64,000 bases of DNA from JABAYQ01 sp018608925 (GTDB lineage Bacteria > Bacteroidota > Bacteroidia > Flavobacteriales > UBA7312): NCBI GenBank assembly GCA_037625715.1, contig JASJHQ010000035.1, positions 1-64,000 on the forward strand, given 5' to 3'. The stretch's first letter is position 1, and every line of letters starts with the position of its first letter. Below are positions 51,808 to 60,245 of this stretch, in pieces. The notes under the pieces were generated by a model that searched no databases, was not told the origin of the DNA, and saw only the letters and a program-made list of their open reading frames with translations. Both the position numbers and the translations under genes were made by a program.

Positions 51808-53649
51808 GTTTTCTTCTTGATTGTTTCGGTATATTAATTTAACAATATATATGCCATTGTTAAAGCCACTCATTTCAATAGATGGCAAATAATCTCCTTT
51901 ATAAATCACTTCTCCTAAAATGGAATTGACTTGAATAAATTCAATTTCTTCATTTTCCATAAAATATATCTTATCCTTTACAGGATTTGGGTAGGCTAAA
52001 ATTTGTTTAATATTTTCTTCTATACTTGATAAATTCTCTATAGATATTGTTTTTGATCCTTGCATATTTGATCCGTCTAGGCTTGTTGCAATAACTAAAA
52101 TGGAACCAGTTGAAATAGGGGAAAGTAGTCCGTCTTCATCTATAAATGCAGATCCATCTTGATTTTCAACCGACCATTGAATTTCAATATCTTGTATTTC
52201 TTGTGGTATTAAGCTTGCTTGCATTTGAGTGTAGTCATTCAAATCAACTATGTCATTTCCTGTTATGGTATTTACAATAATGTTTTGCAGGCTAAAATAT
52301 TCTACAATAGTAATTATAGTCTCTCCAGTTGCTTGAGACCCATCGTTTGCACTTGCTACAACTTTCACTGTCCCTAAGCTCATTGGACTAATCAAGCCAC
52401 TTTCAGAAATGTTTGCTGTTCCGCTTAATGGCTCAATACTCCAAGTGACTGAGGTGTCATTAGCAAAAGATGGAAATATATCGGCTATCATTTGAAGTGT
52501 TTGAGAAGTAGAAACATTTTCAAAATTATAGAAATTTCGAACTATTACAGAGTCTACTAGAGTAATTGGGTCATTTATTTCTATTATCAAACTATCACTA
52601 ATGTTTGTTCCATCCGTAGTTACGGCTTTGATGCAGACTAATCCTATGTTTTGCCCGCTAAAAAGCCCGTTTTGGTCAATTAATCCTGATCCAGTTATAT
52701 TTGTCACGCTCCAAGCTAAAGAGTCGTATGAAGGATTAGCAGGAAGTAAATTTGCTCCTAATTGTAAATCATTATTAATTACAATTTGATTCTCTCCATT
52801 TACACTAAATATTTCAAGATCAGTTATGTAGGTTGGACTAATAACAAGTACTGAAATCTGACCTGAGTTTCCAGAACCGTCATTAGGAATGGCATTAACT
52901 AAAATAGTGCCTGCTGTTTCACCATATACTACGCCATTTTGATCTATTGTACCAGTACCCGTTTGATTTTCTCTTTCCCAAAATAAAGACATATCAGTGG
53001 CATTGATTGGAAGTATTACTGCTTCTAATGCTAGGCTTTCACCAATTAAAACTTCTGCAACTCCGCTGACTGCTTGTAAGTTTATAGATTCAATGAGTAC
53101 ATTCTGCTGAACACCAATTTCTCCAGCATCTATGTTAGCGTCCGCAGTAGAGTTGTAGGCATATTCTTTAATAATTAAATTATCATCATCAATATCTAAT
53201 AAAATCCAGCCATAATAGAATTGACCATCTTTTTCAAATTTTACTCCGGCATATGTATCTGTCATTAAAATAGCAAAATTTGAAAAAAATGCATCCATTA
53301 CTACTGGAAATGGACTTGATGAAGAAAAGTTTTCTCCAGGACCTATGTTGTCTCCTAAATCTAATATGGTAAGATAACCTCCTCCATTCGGACTCGAAAA
53401 AAAACCTTCAATTATTAAATTATTATTTGTATTAACATATGTTAATCTTAATGTAGCGGAAAGCCAATTCCACTCAAAATTAAAATCATTTATTCCATCA
53501 TTGTCCATGTCAATTGGGTATGAATTCGTAGAGCCAGAGCTATCATCTAATAAAAGACTAAAATCTGGTGAAATATCTGTGTATATTACTTGAGCATTTG
53601 TTGCCAGCACACATAAAGCTAGAATTATAATTATATTTAGTTTTTTCAT
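51784..53649 (-). CDS. secreted multi-Ig-like (Big_2-type) protein with T9SS type A sorting domain
   Basis: A 621-residue surface protein. Signal peptide MKKLNIIIILALCVLATNAQ. Residues to about 180 form a domain with VIYTDISPDFSLLLDDSSGSTN, a calcium-like DMDNDGINDFNF and FYYGWILLDIDDDNLIIKEYAYN. Four bacterial Ig-like repeats follow (about 185-540), each with the pattern WxxENxxGxGxIDxNGxxxGxxxGxxxVxAxxxDGS. The C-terminus AYPNPVKDKIYFMENEEIEF..FNNGIYIVKLIYRN..MMVKNL is a T9SS type A domain. An adhesin-like or structural role is likely but not proven. It lies two bases downstream of the gene at 53652. Confidence 0.92.
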   Translation of the reverse strand: MKKLNIIIILALCVLATNAQVIYTDISPDFSLLLDDSSGSTNSYPIDMDNDGINDFNFEWNWLSATLRLTYVNTNNNLIIEGFFSSPNGGGYLTILDLGDNIGPGENFSSSSPFPVVMDAFFSNFAILMTDTYAGVKFEKDGQFYYGWILLDIDDDNLIIKEYAYNSTADANIDAGEIGVQQNVLIESINLQAVSGVAEVLIGESLALEAVILPINATDMSLFWERENQTGTGTIDQNGVVYGETAGTILVNAIPNDGSGNSGQISVLVISPTYITDLEIFSVNGENQIVINNDLQLGANLLPANPSYDSLAWSVTNITGSGLIDQNGLFSGQNIGLVCIKAVTTDGTNISDSLIIEINDPITLVDSVIVRNFYNFENVSTSQTLQMIADIFPSFANDTSVTWSIEPLSGTANISESGLISPMSLGTVKVVASANDGSQATGETIITIVEYFSLQNIIVNTITGNDIVDLNDYTQMQASLIPQEIQDIEIQWSVENQDGSAFIDEDGLLSPISTGSILVIATSLDGSNMQGSKTISIENLSSIEENIKQILAYPNPVKDKIYFMENEEIEFIQVNSILGEVIYKGDYLPSIEMSGFNNGIYIVKLIYRNNQEENLMMVKNL

Positions 53650-53651
53650 TT

Positions 53652-55781
53652 TTATTGATTTAATAATATTTTTCTTGTTATTTCTGTTTGTTCGCTAGCA
53701 TTTTTATAGAAAAATTCAAATCTACTAACATATACTCCAGATTGGCACTTTACATTATTGCAGCTGCCATCCCATTTATTGTTTTGGTCTGTACTTTCAA
53801 AAATTATATTACCCCATTTATCAAATATTTTATGGTTAAACCTGTAAACATCACAATTGAATTGATATTGGTAATAATCATTTAATAAGTCTTTGTTTGG
53901 GGAAAAGGCGTTGGGAATGAAAGCTTTGCAATTACAATTTTCAGTCTCAACACTAATTGTGTCAACTGTAAATCCACATTTATTAGATAGCCTAACCCAA
54001 TAATCGCCTTTGCCTTCTACTGATGTTATAGTGTCTTCTGAAAAGTTGTGCCATAAGATTGATTCATAAGATTCTCCAGAAACCTTTATATCTATTGATT
54101 CGTTTTCGCATATTATAGTGTCTTTAGAAATGGATGTTATTATAGGAAAGAGTTTGACTTTTATTTTTATTGTATCCGAATACATTTTGCAGCCATCTAG
54201 AGTAACGTTTAGCCATTGTTCGCTGTTGTAGTTAGCTATTTTTATTGGTTCTTTAAATCCATCAAACCAAGAATAGTCATCATATATAGTATCAACCATT
54301 AGAAAAAAAGGTTCGCCTTCACAAATTGTTGTGTCATTTCCTAGTTTAATTCTTGACCTAGAACGAACTATAATAGAGTCTTTACTTACACACTGATCAA
54401 GCGCTACTTCTAGAGTATATAAACCTTCATTCTTTACGCTGAAGTTATCTAAGTTAGAACCATCTTGCCATTTGAAGCTAGTGCCATTAGTTTCTGCTGT
54501 TAATATAAAATCAAGCTCCTCATTACATATAATAGTATCATTTCCTAGCTCAACAATTGGCATAGGCTTGTTGTTTATATAAATAGTATCATAACTATAA
54601 CATCCAAGGTTGTTAACCTCTACATTGTAATACCCTGTGTCTGTAACTAAAAAACTATTCAGATTTGAACCGTCTTGCCATTTGTATACTACATTTGATG
54701 TGTTTTCTATATTTAGTAGCTCAATGTCTCCGACACATATACTTAAATCAGGACCTAGGTCTGGATTTCCAAACGGAATTATATTTAGAGTAATTGTATC
54801 AGTTACTATAATGAAATTATTAAAGTTTATTTCTACGTAATGGTTACTTTGCTCGTTTAAATAATTGCTTGAGTTTATCGAGTTATCATTCCATAGAAAA
54901 CTTACTTCATCTAATTCGTAGTTTACATTAGTGCTGTCACCAAAACAAATATCAATATTGTTGTTTTTAGAAATTGTTTGAAGCTGTATATTATCAACAA
55001 ATGAGTTTAATCCAGTTCCTTGACGTATATATATTCCATCTAAATTTGCTCGATTACTAGGGTTTTCTCCATTTACTACTAAGTCTGCATTTATGTTTTG
55101 AAGTGAGGATATTATTTGCCAATTTTCTGTCAATCCGAATTCTTTGTAAAAGACGCTTATTGAACCATGGTTGTTATTAGCAACAAAATCTACAAATACT
55201 CTATATTCGGCAATGTTGTTAGTAGGGAGTGGACAGCTAGCGACTGGATCATAGCTATTGGTATATAGTTCTAAGATATAGTTTCCGAAAGCATCCATTT
55301 TGGTAATCAGACCTAAACCTAATTCGTCATTGTCAGAAGTCATGCAGTCAATAGCGTAATCTCCATCGTTGTTTTTGTCATAGGCGAGTCTTAATTCTTT
55401 GTATTCAAGACCATTTCCGAATACAAAATCGAAAAATAAATACTTTTCGTTCTCAAGATTTGGGATAGACCAATTTTGGTTGTTTTTTCTAGAAGCTGTT
55501 GAGAATTGACCAGGATTATAGCCGTTGAATACTATTGCTTTTTCGTTGTTATAGCTTCCTAAATTAGGGGTGTTTAATACTTCTGTAGGGATTTCTGACC
55601 CTGGAGCTGCAGGACAGACATTAAAAGTTGTTAAAGTTGAAAAGTTGGAGTAAATGACCCAATTGTCTTGATTATTAAGGCTTCCAAAAGTTAAATTTTC
55701 AAAATTATATTCTTCGTAAATTTGAGAGTAGGAGCTAAAAAAAGAAAATAGAAGTATAAAAATACAGTTAAGTTTTTTCAT
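53652..55781 (-). CDS. secreted gliding motility-associated (T9SS type B) protein
   Basis: A 709-residue protein with signal peptide MKKLNCIFILLFSFFSSYSQ. The first 260 residues form a lectin- or concanavalin-like beta domain (YEEYNFENLTFGSLNNQDNWVIYSN at its start, VDNIQLQ at its end). Several PKD/Ig-like repeats follow, each with (L/V)GNDTxICxxE and WQDGS(N)L (about residues 345-610). The C-terminus FIPNAFSPNKDLLNDYYQYQ..HKIFDKWGNIIFES..KWDGSC is the CHU_C signature for T9SS export. The two adjacent T9SS cargo genes form a likely operon. Confidence 0.92.
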   Translation of the reverse strand: MKKLNCIFILLFSFFSSYSQIYEEYNFENLTFGSLNNQDNWVIYSNFSTLTTFNVCPAAPGSEIPTEVLNTPNLGSYNNEKAIVFNGYNPGQFSTASRKNNQNWSIPNLENEKYLFFDFVFGNGLEYKELRLAYDKNNDGDYAIDCMTSDNDELGLGLITKMDAFGNYILELYTNSYDPVASCPLPTNNIAEYRVFVDFVANNNHGSISVFYKEFGLTENWQIISSLQNINADLVVNGENPSNRANLDGIYIRQGTGLNSFVDNIQLQTISKNNNIDICFGDSTNVNYELDEVSFLWNDNSINSSNYLNEQSNHYVEINFNNFIIVTDTITLNIIPFGNPDLGPDLSICVGDIELLNIENTSNVVYKWQDGSNLNSFLVTDTGYYNVEVNNLGCYSYDTIYINNKPMPIVELGNDTIICNEELDFILTAETNGTSFKWQDGSNLDNFSVKNEGLYTLEVALDQCVSKDSIIVRSRSRIKLGNDTTICEGEPFFLMVDTIYDDYSWFDGFKEPIKIANYNSEQWLNVTLDGCKMYSDTIKIKVKLFPIITSISKDTIICENESIDIKVSGESYESILWHNFSEDTITSVEGKGDYWVRLSNKCGFTVDTISVETENCNCKAFIPNAFSPNKDLLNDYYQYQFNCDVYRFNHKIFDKWGNIIFESTDQNNKWDGSCNNVKCQSGVYVSRFEFFYKNASEQTEITRKILLNQ

Positions 55782-55797
55782 TTATTAAGTATTTGGC

Positions 55798-55817
55798 GTT
55801 TAAGAATGTTTAAGAAT
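55798..55817. repeat. tandem 10-base direct repeat
   Basis: GTTTAAGAAT is repeated twice without a gap (55798-55807 and 55808-55817). It lies between the start of the T9SS gene (55781) and the cobalamin riboswitch, so it may be a transcription-factor site. Immediately downstream, the segment 55831-55855 consists of about three overlapping TAAATATT units. Confidence 0.65.
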
Positions 55818-55859
55818 ATAAATATAGCGATAAATATTTAAATATTTAAATATTAAACT

Positions 55860-55867
55860 TAATTTCG
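55860..55867 (+). promoter_or_regulatory. probable -7 element for the riboswitch transcript
   Basis: TAATTTCG matches TAnnTTTG at seven of eight positions and lies about 20-25 bases before the riboswitch core. It is preceded by the AT-rich TAAATATT repeats. Confidence 0.45.
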
Positions 55868-55884
55868 CAATTCAATTTTGGTCA

Positions 55885-56040
55885 TGTCTTTGAATGAAAA
55901 GATAGGTTAAAAGGGAAGGAGGTGTAAATCCTCAACTGTACTCGCAGCTGTAAGCTCTGTATTTTTGAATATTCTAACAACCACTGTGTATCGGGAAGGT
56001 TTTTCAAAATGGAGTAAGTCAGAAGACCTGCCATTGTTGC
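55885..56040 (+). ncRNA. cobalamin (adenosylcobalamin) riboswitch
   Basis: The conserved blocks occur in the right order: GGGAAGGAGGTGTAAATCC (55913-55931), ACTGTACTCGCAGCTGTAA (55936-55954), CCACTG (55981-55986), CGGGAAGG (55992-55999), and the B12 box AAGTCAGAAGACCTGCC (56016-56032). These match the cobalamin riboswitch consensus. It lies 75-220 bases before the ATG at 56106. In Gram-negative bacteria such elements usually repress translation or transcription of cobalamin uptake genes when B12 is plentiful. The outer limits given are approximate. Confidence 0.93.
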
Positions 56041-56105
56041 TATTTATAAATAACTTCGAGATTAAAGTTTTTTATGACAGTCTACTAATTAATAAATTTT
56101 TACAC

Positions 56106-57278
56106 ATGAAAATTTCCGTTTACCTATTGCTATTGCTTTCTTTGAATGTTTTTAGTCAAGATTATGTCCATCAAGTCTTGGTTTTGAATGAAGGATATTT
56201 TAATTACGCTGATTCTGAAATAGTTGTTCCTGTAACTATAGGCAGCTATGATCCTAATACTGAAATTTACACATCATTACATACTGTTGAAGGAGCTAGA
56301 TTTGCATCAGACATAGTTATTAATGATGGTTTTTATTATGTTGCAGCTGATACACTTCTTTTAAAGTACGATTTAGCAACAAATGAGTTGTTGAATTCTA
56401 CAACTGTTCCTGGTATCAGGAATATTGCAATTTATGAGGATAATATAATTGTTACAAGAGGAGAGTATTTGGTGAGCTATTCTAGTTATCTTCAGGTTTA
56501 CTCTGCAAATGATCTTAGTTTTTCTAATGAGTTAGATACCGTTAATGGCCCTAAATGGGCTTCTCAAAATTTAATTGTAAGAGATGATATCGTTTACGTT
56601 GCAATTAACAATGGTTTTGAATGGTCTAACGAAAAAGGAATTGTCGGAATGTTGGATATGTCTAATATGGAATACATTAACGAAATAGATCTTGGATTTG
56701 ATGCTAGAAACATTGATAACATGATGACAGACGGAGAGTTTATTTACACTGTAAATAATAAAGATTGGTCTGGAGCTTCTATTTCTAAATTAGATCTATC
56801 AGATAATAGTAGCATTACAACCAACATCGCAAGTGCAAGTACTGGTTGTGGTACATCTTCTTTTAGAGGAGATAAGTTAGTTTATCAAATATCTAGTACT
56901 TCAGAATTATTCGAATGGGATCCGGAATTATTGAGTGATAACGGAACTTTGTTAGAAATCAATCAAGCGTTTTATGACTTGTCTTATGATTACACGAATC
57001 AATATCTATACGCTAGTGTAACGGACTATACTTCATTCGGAAAGGTTTCTATTTATGATAATCAAAACGAATTAGTAGGCGAGTTTGACTGTGGAGTTTC
57101 CCCGGGAACTATGGCTTTTGACGTTAGAAATCTAACAGGAATTTCTAATTATTCATTAGATGCCAAAGACGCTAACTTAACTTTTGATCTTAAAGGAAAT
57201 AAAGTAGATGATTTGAAAAATGCTAGTTCTGGAATTTACATTCAGAATGGTAAGAAAATTTTCATCTCAAAAAAGTAA
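56106..57278 (+). CDS. secreted beta-propeller protein under B12 riboswitch control (BtuG-like)
   Basis: A 390-residue protein starting at the ATG at 56106; an upstream in-frame extension lies within the riboswitch and is not used. The signal peptide is MKISVYLLLLLSLNVFSQ. The body is a YncE/DUF5074-type beta-propeller, with the opening VLVLNEGYFNYADS and repeated blades such as FYYVAADTLLLKYDLATNELL and FIYTVNNKDWSGASISKLDLS. This resembles BtuG, the surface cobalamin-binding propeller of Bacteroides. The C-terminus FDLKGNKVDDLKNASSGIYIQNGKKIFIS resembles the end of a T9SS type A sorting domain. No btuB is adjacent. The B12 role is inferred from riboswitch and fold. Confidence 0.82.
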   Translation: MKISVYLLLLLSLNVFSQDYVHQVLVLNEGYFNYADSEIVVPVTIGSYDPNTEIYTSLHTVEGARFASDIVINDGFYYVAADTLLLKYDLATNELLNSTTVPGIRNIAIYEDNIIVTRGEYLVSYSSYLQVYSANDLSFSNELDTVNGPKWASQNLIVRDDIVYVAINNGFEWSNEKGIVGMLDMSNMEYINEIDLGFDARNIDNMMTDGEFIYTVNNKDWSGASISKLDLSDNSSITTNIASASTGCGTSSFRGDKLVYQISSTSELFEWDPELLSDNGTLLEINQAFYDLSYDYTNQYLYASVTDYTSFGKVSIYDNQNELVGEFDCGVSPGTMAFDVRNLTGISNYSLDAKDANLTFDLKGNKVDDLKNASSGIYIQNGKKIFISKK

Positions 57279-57308
57279 TAGCGTTTAATTTCTTGCTTAA
57301 GATTTTTA

Positions 57309-57316
57309 TAATTTTG
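57309..57316 (+). promoter_or_regulatory. -7 element of the antiporter gene
   Basis: TAATTTTG matches TAnnTTTG and lies 12 bases before the ATG at 57329, predicting an ultra-short leader and separating the antiporter from the riboswitch transcript. Confidence 0.5.
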
Positions 57317-57328
57317 TATTTTTACTAA

Positions 57329-59152
57329 ATGTTAGAACTATCAGCAATAATCGTATTTGGTATTTTCGCTCAGTGGATCGCCTGGAGGATGAAAATACCC
57401 GCTATTTTCCCCCTAATATTATTAGGTCTATTTCTTGGGCCATTATCTAAAGTGATTCTTGGTTTAGATGAGAAGTGGATTAATCCTGAAAATATCTTTG
57501 CTGGTAAGACGATGTATTATTTCGTTTCTTTATCTGTAGGAATAATACTTTTTGAAGGTGGTCTGACTTTAAAGTTTAAAGAAGTAAGAAAATTAGCAGG
57601 AGTAGTAAGAAACCTATTGTTCTTCGGAACAATTATAATGCTTCTTGGTGGTGCTATTGCAGCCCACTATTTTATTGGAATGGATTATAAGGTGGCCTTA
57701 TTGTTCGGCTCATTGATTATTGTTACAGGGCCAACAGTTATTGCTCCAATTTTACAAAGTGTTAAACCCAAAAAAAATATTAGTACCATTTTAAAATGGG
57801 AAGGTATTGTTATTGATCCAATAGGGGCTTTAGTTGCTGTTTTGGTTTATGAACTTCTTTTTGTTTCAACTATGGGAGTTGGAGGTGATCATTCTTTGGG
57901 TCTGACTCAAGTAGCTTTAAAAACCTTCTCACTAACATTATGTGTTGGTACATTTTTTGGGCTTTTCTCAGGATGGACTTTACACTCTTTATTAAAAAGA
58001 GATCTGATTCCTCATTTTTTAATTAATGTTGTATCTCTTGGTTTTGTAATTTTCGCTTTTGCTGGGGCTGATACCTTACAAGCTGAGTCAGGTCTTTTAT
58101 CGGTAACTGTAATGGGTATTTTATTAGGAAACATTAAAACACCTAACATTGATAAAATATTAGACTTTAAAGAAAGTTTAACGGTAATTCTAATTTCTGT
58201 TTTATTCATAATTCTTTCTGCAAAAATTGATTTAGAACAATTACAAAAACTAGAAATCAATTCAATTTATATTTTCTTAATTGTAGTGTTTGTTCTTCGT
58301 CCTATTGTTGTTTGGATAAGCTCTATTAAGTCCGATTTAAATTGGAGAGAAAAAGCTTTCATCGCTTGGGTTGGTCCTAAAGGAATTGTTGCTGCTGCCG
58401 TAGCTTCTTTATTCTCTCTTTATCTTTTAAACTCCGATAAAATTGTTTTACCAGATGATCTTAGAGAAGATGTAGAAATGTTAGTTCCTCTTACCTTCAT
58501 GATTATATTAGGAACAGTTACTTTAAATGGTTTGTCAGCTAAGTTAGTTGCTAGGTTATTGGGCGTAATTAAGAAAGATAGAAATGGTGTTGTTTTTGTT
58601 GGAGCAAATGAAGGCTCCATTTCAATAGCCAAGTATCTAGATAGCAATGATATTAACACTTCTCTGATTGATTTATCAAAAGAAAATGTTCGTTTAGCAA
58701 AGGCTCAAGGTCTTAATGTTGAAGAGCGTAATATTTTAGCAGACGACCAAGATAATATTGATATTGAAGATGCTGGTCACTTGTTAGCGTTAACATCTAG
58801 TAATGATGTCAATATTTTTGCGTGTAGAAAACTAAAGCACAGCATAGGAGAGTCTAGAGTATATAGACTAATTACAATTAACGAGATTAAATTTGAAGCT
58901 TTATCAAAACCTCAAAACGTTTTGTTTTCTGGAGATTCCGATTACATAAAATTAATCGAAATGGTTAGGGCGTACCCTGATTTAAAAGAAATAAGTATAG
59001 AATCTAAAGAACAGTTTAGTTTGCTAACTTCCACAAACACTGACTTTGTTCCTGTTTTAATTAGAAACGGTCATAAAATTCAATTTATAACTGTCAACTT
59101 TGATTATCAATTTGAAAAAGACGACTGTTTAGCTTACATAGGAAAATTATAA
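57329..59152 (+). CDS. cation:proton antiporter (CPA1 type) with cytoplasmic nucleotide-binding (RCK-like) domain
   Basis: A 607-residue inner-membrane antiporter. About 12 TM helices (1-405) include the ion-site motifs VTGPTVIAPILQ and EGIVIDPIGALVAVL. The soluble C-terminal part begins NGVVFVGANEGSISIAKYL, a Rossmann-like TrkA-N/RCK domain, and continues to NDVNIFACRKLKHSIGESRVYRL and a small terminal domain. NhaP or K+/H+ exchange is the likely role. Domains of this type are often controlled by nucleotides or second messengers. gcvT follows after seven bases. Confidence 0.92.
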   Translation: MLELSAIIVFGIFAQWIAWRMKIPAIFPLILLGLFLGPLSKVILGLDEKWINPENIFAGKTMYYFVSLSVGIILFEGGLTLKFKEVRKLAGVVRNLLFFGTIIMLLGGAIAAHYFIGMDYKVALLFGSLIIVTGPTVIAPILQSVKPKKNISTILKWEGIVIDPIGALVAVLVYELLFVSTMGVGGDHSLGLTQVALKTFSLTLCVGTFFGLFSGWTLHSLLKRDLIPHFLINVVSLGFVIFAFAGADTLQAESGLLSVTVMGILLGNIKTPNIDKILDFKESLTVILISVLFIILSAKIDLEQLQKLEINSIYIFLIVVFVLRPIVVWISSIKSDLNWREKAFIAWVGPKGIVAAAVASLFSLYLLNSDKIVLPDDLREDVEMLVPLTFMIILGTVTLNGLSAKLVARLLGVIKKDRNGVVFVGANEGSISIAKYLDSNDINTSLIDLSKENVRLAKAQGLNVEERNILADDQDNIDIEDAGHLLALTSSNDVNIFACRKLKHSIGESRVYRLITINEIKFEALSKPQNVLFSGDSDYIKLIEMVRAYPDLKEISIESKEQFSLLTSTNTDFVPVLIRNGHKIQFITVNFDYQFEKDDCLAYIGKL

Positions 59153-59159
59153 AATTACA

Positions 59160-60236
59160 ATGAAAAACATAGCATTACATTCTACTCATGAAAAATTGGG
59201 TGCAAAAATGGTTCCTTTTGCAGGTTATAACATGCCTGTTCAATATACAGGAGTAAAAGATGAACATTTAGCAGTCCGTTCTTCTGTAGGTGTCTTTGAT
59301 GTTTCTCACATGGGTGAGTTTATGGTTGAAGGACCTGATGCGTTAGATTTTATTCAGAGAGTAACCTCTAATGACGTTTCAGCTTTAGTAGATGGCCAAG
59401 TTCAATACTCTTGTTTTCCTAACTTAGAAGGAGGGATAGTCGATGATTTGCTTGTTTACCGTTTTAATAGTCAAAAATTTATGTTAGTTGTTAATGCATC
59501 AAATATTGATAAAGATTTAAGCTGGATAAGCAAGTTTAATAATGGATCAAAAATTACTGACATTTCTGACAAGATGTCTTTGTTGGCAGTACAAGGGCCA
59601 AATGCTATTAACGCTCTAAAATCTTTAACAAAGCTCGATCTTACATCTATTCCTTTTTACACTTTTAAAGAAGGTGATTTTTGTGGTCTTGAAAATGTAA
59701 TTGTTTCTGCTACTGGCTATACTGGTTCTGGAGGTTTTGAAATTTATTTTCCAAATGAGCATGCACAAGAAATTTGGGATAAAGTTTTTGAATCGGGTAG
59801 AGAGTATGATATTAAGCCTGCTGGTTTAGCAGCTAGAGATACATTAAGGTTAGAAATGGGTTATTGTTTATATGGTAATGACATTAACGATTCTATATCT
59901 CCTCTTGAAGCTGGTTTAGGCTGGATTACTAAATTTAATAATTCGTTTAATAATTCTGATTACTTAAAAGCTCAAAAAGAAAACGGATTAGAAAAGAAAA
60001 GAGTCGGATTTGAACTTGTTGAAAGGGGTATACCTAGAAAAGACTACCAAGTTTATGATGATAATGATAATGTTATTGGATTTGTAACTTCTGGCACTAT
60101 GTCACCATCTCTAGATAAAGCAATTGGAATGGGTTATGTTAATACTGCTTTTGCTAAATCTGATACAGAGATCTATATTTCTATAAGAAATAAAAAAATT
60201 AAAGCTAAAATTTGTAAGCTACCTTTCTTTAAATAG
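59160..60236 (+). CDS. gcvT: aminomethyltransferase (glycine cleavage system T protein)
   Basis: GcvT takes the aminomethyl group from the H protein and transfers it to tetrahydrofolate, releasing ammonia. The 358-residue protein shows ALHSTHEKLGAKMVPFAGYNMPVQY, VRSSVGVFDVSHMGEF (including the folate-binding region), GYTGSGGFEIYFPNEHAQEIWDKV and LRLEMGYCLYGNDI. It ends in KAKICKLPFFK, the usual family C-terminus. The gene starts seven bases after the antiporter. It works with glyA at 1293 in glycine/serine one-carbon exchange. Confidence 0.98.
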   Translation: MKNIALHSTHEKLGAKMVPFAGYNMPVQYTGVKDEHLAVRSSVGVFDVSHMGEFMVEGPDALDFIQRVTSNDVSALVDGQVQYSCFPNLEGGIVDDLLVYRFNSQKFMLVVNASNIDKDLSWISKFNNGSKITDISDKMSLLAVQGPNAINALKSLTKLDLTSIPFYTFKEGDFCGLENVIVSATGYTGSGGFEIYFPNEHAQEIWDKVFESGREYDIKPAGLAARDTLRLEMGYCLYGNDINDSISPLEAGLGWITKFNNSFNNSDYLKAQKENGLEKKRVGFELVERGIPRKDYQVYDDNDNVIGFVTSGTMSPSLDKAIGMGYVNTAFAKSDTEIYISIRNKKIKAKICKLPFFK

Positions 60237-60245
60237 AATTAAATT

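Noticed and set aside
55965..56105. Longer start (TTG at 55965) for the riboswitch-controlled propeller
   Set aside because: The stretch lies inside the conserved cobalamin riboswitch core, and the ATG at 56106 gives a normal signal peptide.
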